Shown: positions 57,014 through 64,000 of the stretch, one piece after another
Layout of the letters: each line of letters begins with the position of its first letter
How positions within the stretch are numbered: position 1 is the first letter of the stretch
Program-made: the position numbers and the translations under genes
Assembly: GCA_963662155.1 (NCBI GenBank)
Contig: OY759265.1
Span: 10,940,193-11,004,192 of the forward strand
Source: Lamellibrachia columna
Taxonomy: Eukaryota > Annelida > Polychaeta > Sabellida > Siboglinidae
DNA length: 64,000 bases
Direction of reading: 5' to 3'
Notes under the pieces: model-generated
What the model saw: the letters and a program-made list of their open reading frames with translations, nothing else
What the model was told of the DNA's origin: nothing
The model's database searches: none

Positions 57014-59471
57014 TTGCAAAAGACGCATTGCTACAAGATATTGTTGTTAGACAATAACCCTTAACCTAGCAATAACGAATAATAATTAAATGTTTTGACC
57101 ACAGGCGAATATCCAATGCAGGTGAAGGCATTATTGCATCATACTGACACGTATCAGATATAACAGACCAGATATCACGAAACTCGTCGTATATGTAGCC
57201 AGTTGAAATGTCTGTAGATGCAGCTTCATGTATTGAATTCACCACACCAACGAGTATCATACAGTAAACTATAAAGTGTATTATTATAGACAAAGCCAGG
57301 ATATATGAAATCCAGCCAGAATGGATTTGTATTCATAAATTATATAAACTAATACTCATTAATACAATTGTGTGTACGAAACTAAATAATTAACATTGTC
57401 ACAGCAGCAAGTAATATCAATAACTCAATACATTTTTAAATGATAATTAATTTTTTAATCCAACATCACGACATCACACTTCTGCCCGCTTCCCTCATAT
57501 CTATATTCTCCCCATCAGATACGCACACTTTTCCACCATTAAATGTGCAAAACGTGGATTGTTGGAAGTTTCAAGAAAAGGAAGAAAATACACAGGGTAG
57601 AAGTAGAGGAAAAGTTCAAGAATAGGCAGACAGTACATAAATGACATACAGAAGATTAGGAAATAGTCATATACAAAAACCCACGCTCCCAACCAGTCGC
57701 CTGCTGATGTTCCGTGATATGCATCAGACGGCTGCATCTTTGAAGGATGTAAGTAGCCTGGCAGCTTCCTCATATTCCGAACACAACGCCTTCAGAATCC
57801 CCTGAATCCCGAGATGTAGCCACTTTTTTTTCTGGAGACGGTAGAGCTTCTTCTTGGCCACTAGCCTCACCAGAGGCAGACACGATCAATGCTACATAGT
57901 AAAATAGATTACTCTGGTAGTAGACTATCATATATTAATGAATACTAACCACTGGATTGTTACGGTTTGGTATTGGAATGTTGCAGAAGATTACCTACTA
58001 CTCTAATTTCGACAAATTAGTGACGTTTAGTTCATTGATTGATGGACAATTTTACAAAATTGGTTGTTACTTCGTAGTATGCAGTGCACGTGTCAAAACT
58101 AACATAAACTGAAGTGGGACTAAGTAATGGGTGAAAAACCACATACTGTGAAGACGTTCCTTAACAATTAGTTGTTGTATCTTCATGAAATGTGGCTTGT
58201 ATGTCCCTTACAGCACAAAACAAAAACACTAATGTTATATTCACAGCAACCGTTCATGAATTGGCTAAACATTGCGTCATAGGCCAATTCATTTCCAATC
58301 AAGGCATTCATGGTCGATTGTGCAGTTTTAGTGATCGTCTCGCTTATAGTGTATTAAAATGGCAAAATATAGCGGCGCATTTTATGCGGAAGGAACCAGA
58401 AGTTAGAAAAGCAGTTACAAAGTAATCAATTCGTTTTAATGTGAAACTAAATCAATAAATGAAACAAAGAAGCATTTAAAAAATGAGACTTAATTCACGA
58501 TTTGTAAGCAAAAAACTTTCGTCACTCGCTGAATTTGAGCTACCTCAAAAATACTGCCTCTGACTAAATTATAACAAAAACTGTTTCTCAATATGTGCTT
58601 ATAATAAATGTATGGATAATTATATATTTGTAATAGTAATACTTTTTAAAATAAATATTTCATGCTTTTACTCACAATTCATTGCGCCAAATTCGAACCA
58701 CTGCTGCTCCAAGATTCTTCTTGCCACTACATATTTCTCCTGCTTCCATCAACAGGTTTTTGATGAAATAACAAATATTCTGTTCTTGTTCCGATAACAT
58801 CCACCATTAACCACGATGTCTGATGAAGCTTTTATGAAACCTTGTCTCAACAATTTACAAACCACTCTAAAACTATTAATTGGATGTTATTTGATTGACT
58901 CTCTGAGGTAAATTCAATTGTCACCTGTGAGGTAATTATAATTTTATTAATAAATTGTCCAACTTTCAGTTAATTTTCCTCTTGTCACGCATTGTTGTTT
59001 ATATATTTAATTTTTTGAAGCCTCTGGGTTAATATCGATAAGTATGTATAACAACGTGTGTTGGTTTACTTTACTCTCTCAGTTGTACTGCTGTTGTTCT
59101 ATGTTAGCACCTCGTGAAAGGGTGCAGTTGCTCATAGCTTCTGTGCTGATGCCAGTATTGGCCGTGAGAAAATCGGCTATGTATGCAATCAACCATTCAA
59201 TCTCTTGTCTTCCAGCTATTGTCTTGTCAACTGAAACGAAGTGACGTAGAAATTGACTCTGAGTAGTGTCAGGCGCGGACAGTCTGCCTGAAAGTGCAAC
59301 ATGCCAGGGCAATTTTCAGGTGAGCTATTTTCATGTTTATGAAAGGTCGACATAGAAATAACAACTACTTCTGTCACATGTCACCAACAACAGGTGTTTA
59401 TAAGCGGCGATCGTGGTATGATCGTCACAAATATTCAGCTCTCGTTCCGATAACATCCACCACTAACCACG

Positions 59472-59789
59472 ATGATTGACGAAGCTTTCTTCGAGAAACA
59501 GTTCACCCAGATCAACGGCAGGTTTGCGTACGCTTGTCGCCAGTTGGTGCTCATCAACAGCGAGTTGGAGGCTCTGAGAGTACGCTTCGAACGCGCCGAG
59601 AAGAACAGAGAGAGGGCGTTCTTGTACAGCCAGCGACTGCGTCTGATTGTACTTGAGGGCACGCGCACCATGTTTTACGAGTACGCGACTGCGTGTTCCG
59701 ACAGATTAGCCTCGCTGCACGAAGAAATGATGCTCAGCGACACTTCAATGGAAGAACCGGAGACCAGTGGCAGTTCGACCTGGCTGTAA
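59472..59789 (+). CDS. Array gene, copy 4: longest form (105 residues)
   Basis: MIDEAFFEKQ...LHEEMMLSDTSMEEPETSGS, then STWL. It lacks the 11-nt deletion seen in copies 1-3 and has a Ser/Glu-rich acidic tail, so it probably shows the ancestral end. Tyr is Phe in RVRFERAEK. The stop lies 22 nt before the stem-loop. TATA box at 59397-59404. Confidence 0.78.
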   Translation: MIDEAFFEKQFTQINGRFAYACRQLVLINSELEALRVRFERAEKNRERAFLYSQRLRLIVLEGTRTMFYEYATACSDRLASLHEEMMLSDTSMEEPETSGSSTWL

Positions 59790-59811
59790 TTTGTCTGGGG
59801 GAAAAACAAAC

Positions 59812-59827
59812 GGTTCTTTTCAGAACC
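59812..59827 (+). terminator. Histone-type 3' stem-loop, unit 4
   Basis: GGTTCTTTTCAGAACC, unchanged although this unit is otherwise diverged. AAAAGACG follows. Confidence 0.85.
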
Positions 59828-60751
59828 AAACAGTTCTTTGCAAAAGACGCATTGCTACAAGATATTGTTGTTAGAAAATAACCCTTAACCTAGCAATAAT
59901 TAATAATAATTAAATGTTTTGACCACAGGTGAATATCCATTGTAGGTGAAGACATTATTGTATCATACTGACACGTATTAGATATAACAGACCAGATATC
60001 ACGAAACTCGTCGTATATATAGCCAGTTGAAATGTCTGTAGATGCAACTTCATGTATTGCATTCACCACGCCAATGAGTATCATACAGTAAACTACAAAG
60101 TGTATTATTATAGACTAATCCAAGATATATGAAATCCAGCAAGAATGGATTTGTATTCAGAGATTATATAAACTAATACTCATTAATACAATTGTGTGTA
60201 CGAAACTAAATAATTAACATTGTCACAGCAGCAAGTAATATCAATAACTCAATACATTTTTTTAATGATAATTTATTTTTTAATCCAACATCACGACATC
60301 ACACCTCTGCCCGCTTCCCTCATATCTATATTTCCCCATCAGATACGCACACTTTTCCACCATTAAATATACAGTACGTGGATTGTTGTAAGTTTCAAGA
60401 AAAGGAAGAAAATACACAGGGTAGAACTAGAGGAAAAGTTCAAGAATAGGCAGACAGTACATAAATGACATACAGAAGATTAGGAAATAGTCATGTACAA
60501 AAACCCACGCCCCCAACCAGCCGCCCGTTTCTCATACTAATGTTCCAAGATATGCATCAGATGACTGCTTCTTTGAAGGTATTCGGACGTAAGTAACCTG
60601 GCACCTTCCTCATATTCCGAACACAACGCCTTCAGAATCCCATGGCGAGATGTAGCCACTTTTTTCATGAGACGGTAGAGCTTCTTCTGGGCCACTAGCC
60701 TCACCCGAGGCAGACACGATCAATGCTACATAGTAAATTAGATTACTCTGC

Positions 60752-62513
60752 CAAGGCCAATTCATTTCCAATCAAGGCATTCATGGTCGATTGTGCAGTT
60801 TTAGTGATCGTCTCGCTTATTGCGTATTAAAATGGCAAAATATAGCGGCGCATTTTATGCGGAAGGAACCAGAAGTTTTAAAAGCAGTTACAAAGTAATC
60901 AATTTGTTTTAATGTGAAACTAAATCAATAAATGAAACAAAAAAGCAATTAAAAATGAGACTTAATTCACGATTTGTAAAAAAAACTTCGTCACTCGCTG
61001 AATTTGAGCTACCTCAAAAATACTGCCTCTGACTAATTTATAACAAAAACTGTTTCTCAATATGTGCTTATAATAAATTTATGGATAATTATATATTTGT
61101 AATAGTAATACTTTTTTAAATAAATATTTCATGCTTTTACTCACAATTCATTGCACCAAATTCGAACCACTGCTGCTCCAAGATTTTTTTGCCACTACAT
61201 ATTTCTCCTGCTTCCAGCAGCAGGTTTTGGATGAAATCACAAATATTCTGTTCTTGTTCCGATAACATCCACAACTAACCACGATGTCTGAAGAAGCTTT
61301 TATGAAACCTTGTCTCAACAATTTACAAACCACTCTAAAACCATTAATTGGATGTAATTTGATTGACTCTCTGAGGTAAATTCAATTGTCACCTGTGAGG
61401 TAATTATAATTTTATTAATAAATTGTTCAACTTTCAGTTAATTTTCCTCTTGTCACGCATTGTTGTTTATATATTTCATTTCTTGAAACCTCTGGGTTAA
61501 TTTCGATTGGTATGTATAACAACGTATGATGGTTTACTTTACTCTCTCAGTTGTACTGCTGTTGTACTGCTGTTGTTAGCACCTCGTGAAAGGGTGCAGT
61601 TGCTCACAGCTTCTGTGCTGATGCCAGTACTGGCGGTGAGGAAAATCGGTTATCTATGCAATGAACCATTCAATCTCTTGTCTTCCAGCTATTGTCTTGT
61701 CAACTGAAACGAAGTGACGTAGCAATTGACTCCGAGTAGTGTAAGGCGCGGACAGTCTGCCTGAAAGTGCAACATGCCAGGGCAATTGTCAGGTGAGCTA
61801 TTATCATATTTATGAAAGGTCGACACAGAAATAACTACTACTTCTGTCACCTGTCACCAACAACAGGTGTTTATAAGCGGCGATCGTGGTATGATCGTCA
61901 CAGATATTCTGCTCTTGTTCCGATAACATCCACCATTAAATGTACAGTACGTGGATTGTTGTCAGTTTCAAGAAAAGGAAGAAAATACACAGGGTAGAAC
62001 TAGAGGAAAAGTTCAAGAATAGGCAGACAGTACATAAATGACATACAGAAGATTAGGAAATAGTCATGTACAAAAACCCACGCCCCCAACCAGTCGCCTG
62101 TATGTGATACTAATGTTCCGCGATATGCATCAGACGGTTGCATCTTTGAAGGATGTAAGTTGCCTGACAGCTTCCTCATATTCCGAACACAACGCCTTCA
62201 GAATCTCCTGGTAAGAAGTAACCACTTTTTTCTTCTGGAGACGGTAGAGCTTCTTCTGGGCCACTAGCCTCACCCGAGGCAGACACGATCAATGGTGTAC
62301 AGTAAAATAGATTACTATGGTAGTGGACTATCATATATTAATGTATACTAACCACTGGATTATTACTGTTTGGCATTGGAATGTTGCAGAAGATTACCTA
62401 CTACTCTAATTTCGACAAATTAGTTACGTTTAGTTGACTGATTGATGGACAATTTTACAAAATTGGTTGTTACTTCGTAGTACTGCAGTGCACGTGTCAA
62501 AATTAACATAAAC
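60752..62513 (+). repeat. Array unit 5, gene deleted
   Basis: Keeps the promoter (TTTATAAG at 61870-61877). After AACATCCACCA it jumps to TTAAATGTACAGTACGTGG, the sequence normally far downstream of the gene (as at 60362). Gene and stem-loop are lost. The junction shares TCCACCA with both parents. Confidence 0.9.
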
Positions 62514-64000
62514 TGGAGTGGGACAAAGTAATGGGTCAAAAACCACTTATTGTGCAGATGTTACTTAACAGGTATTTGTTGTTTCTTCATGAAATGTGGC
62601 TTGTATGTCCCTTACAGCACAAAAAAAACACTGATGATATATTCACAGCAACCGTTCATGAATTGGCTAAGCGTTGCGTCATAGGCCAGTTCATTTCCAA
62701 TCAAGGCATTCATGGTCGATTGTGCAGTTTTAGTGATGGTCTCGCTTATTGTGTATTAAAATGGCGAAATGTAGCGGCGTATTTTATGCGGAAGGAACCA
62801 GAAGTTATGAACACAGTTACAAAGTAATCAATTCGGGTTAATGTGAAACTAAATCAATAAATAAAACAAAGAAGCAATTAAAAAATGAGACTTAATTCAC
62901 GATTTGTAAACGAACCCCTTCATCACTGGCTGAATTTGAGCTACCTCACAAATACTGCCTTTGACTAAATGATAACAAAAACGGTTTTTCATTATGTGTT
63001 TATAATGAATTTATGGGTAATTATATATTTGTAATAGTAATACTTTTTCTAATCAATATTCCATGCTTTTACTGACAATCCATTGCACCAAATTCGAACC
63101 ACTGCGCCAAGATGCTTTTTGCCGCTACATATGTCTCCTGCTTCCATCAGCCGGTTTTTGATGAAATCACAAATATTCTGTTCTTGTTCCGATAACATCC
63201 ACCACTAACTACGATGTCTGAAGAAGCTTTTATGAAACCTTGTCTCAACAATTTACAAACCACTCTAAAACCATTATTTGGATGTTATTTGATTGACTCT
63301 CTGAGGTAAATTCAATTGTCACCTGTGAGGTAATTATAATTTTATTAATAATTTGTTCCACTTTCAGTTAATTTTCCTCTTGTCACGCATTGTTGTTTAT
63401 TTATTTCATTTCTTGAAACCTCTGTGTTAATTTCAATTGGTATGTAAAACAATGTATGTTGGCTTACTTGACTCTCAGTTGTACTGCTGTTGTTCTAAGT
63501 TAGCACCTCATGAAAGGGTGCAGTTGCTCACAGCTTCTGTGCTGATGCCTGTACTGCGGTGAGCAATCGGTTATCCATGCAATCAACCATTAAAGCTGTT
63601 GTCTTGCAGCTATTGTCTTGAAATGAAGTAACGTAGCATTTGACTCCGAGAAGTGTCAGGCGCTGACAATATGCCTGCAAGTGCGATATGCCAGGGGAAT
63701 TTTCAATTGAGCTATTGTCATGTATATGAATGGTCGACATAATAATAACAACTACTACTGTCACCTGCCACCAATAACAGGTGTTTCTAAGCGGCGACCG
63801 TGGTATGAATATTACAAATATTCTGCTCTTGTTCCGATAACATCCTTCACTAACCAAGATGATTGACGAAGCTTTCTTCGAGAAACAGTTTACCAAGATC
63901 AACGACATGTTTGCGTACGCCTGTCGCCAGGTGATGCTCATCAACAGCGAGTTGGAGGCTCTGAGAGTACGCTACGAACGCGCCGAGAAGAACAGAGAGA
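62514..64000 (+). repeat. Array unit 6, cut by the window end
   Basis: More diverged: 77-codon frame at about 62590, second leader 63182, gene start 63859. The promoter reads GTTTCTAAG where others have GTTTATAAG, so the TATA box is lost, and the GATCGT repeats are broken. Confidence 0.9.
63859..64000 (+). CDS. Array gene, copy 6 (partial, runs off the window)
   Basis: MIDEAFFEKQFTKINDMFAY, then CRQVMLINSELEALRVRYER continues in frame to the edge. Changes: Gln to Lys, Gly-Arg to Asp-Met, Val to Met. The promoter has lost its TATA box, so this copy may be silent. Confidence 0.65.
   Translation, partial: MIDEAFFEKQFTKINDMFAYACRQVMLINSELEALRVRYERAEKNRE

Larger units (their letters stand above)
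55306..58112 (+). repeat. Array unit 3 (2807 bp)
   Basis: Same order: 77-codon frame 55385, second leader 55976, divergent frame 56503, gene 56660, stem-loop 56998, minus frame 57724. The promoter has lost GGTG before the TATA box (ACATATTATAAGCGG). Confidence 0.95.
58113..60751 (+). repeat. Array unit 4
   Basis: 77-codon frame 58192, second leader 58783, divergent frame 59312, gene 59472, stem-loop 59812, minus frame 60537. More diverged than units 1-3, and it ends early: ATTACTCTG joins directly to GGCCAATTC of unit 5, losing about 360 bp across the boundary. Confidence 0.93.

Overview
This window is nuclear DNA of an invertebrate animal. It has spliced genes with GT/AG introns, long TA and CA microsatellites, several LINE families, LTR retrotransposons, hAT-, MULE- and Kolobok-like DNA transposons and SINEs. 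The mix fits a marine invertebrate (mollusc, another lophotrochozoan or a lancelet), but I cannot name the species from the sequence.

Layout. 1-1430: a 58-bp satellite. 1.4-11.6 kb: no host gene seen, only LINE fragments on both strands, a fold-back element, a hAT element with a perfect 8-bp target duplication, and SINE-like copies. 11.66-17.14 kb: a decayed Mag-like Ty3/Gypsy LTR retrotransposon on the minus strand. Its gag region is replaced by a 463-bp inverted copy of cystinosin exon 4 plus flanking intron, followed by a perfect (GT)157 tract. Beside it lies an exon-sized piece of MRPL55 (17.2 kb, minus).

18.68-39.87 kb: the cystinosin gene (CTNS, lysosomal cystine/H+ symporter) on the plus strand, in nine coding exons whose splice phases all fit. 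A CLEAR-type E-box lies about 50 bp before the start codon. Exon 8 reads through an in-frame TAA where human cystinosin has a Tyr, so this allele may be truncated before its last helix, unless splicing avoids the stop. Intron 7 (13.7 kb) holds nested transposons: a MULE-like element inside a hAT-like element inside a TTAA-flanked Kolobok-like element that carries P2X7-type zinc-domain remnants.

40.5-64 kb: a tandem array. Decayed copies of the repeat unit at 40.5 and 47.0 kb are split by a 6-bp-TSD DNA transposon, itself split by a gag-pol LTR retrotransposon with a LADD polymerase box. From 49.7 kb six 2.8-kb units run to the window edge. Intact units carry an intronless, GC-richer gene for an unrecognised 95-105-residue helical protein. 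It has a TATA box about 70 bp upstream and, 23-41 nt after the stop codon, a perfect match to the metazoan histone-mRNA 3' stem-loop with a purine-rich downstream element. A tandemly amplified, TATA-driven, non-histone gene with a histone-type 3' end is the most interesting observation here: it suggests replication-linked, non-polyadenylated expression of an undescribed protein.

CTNS is the only confidently functional conserved gene, MRPL55 is at most one exon, and the array gene is the other likely host locus. Everything else is mobile DNA or its remains.
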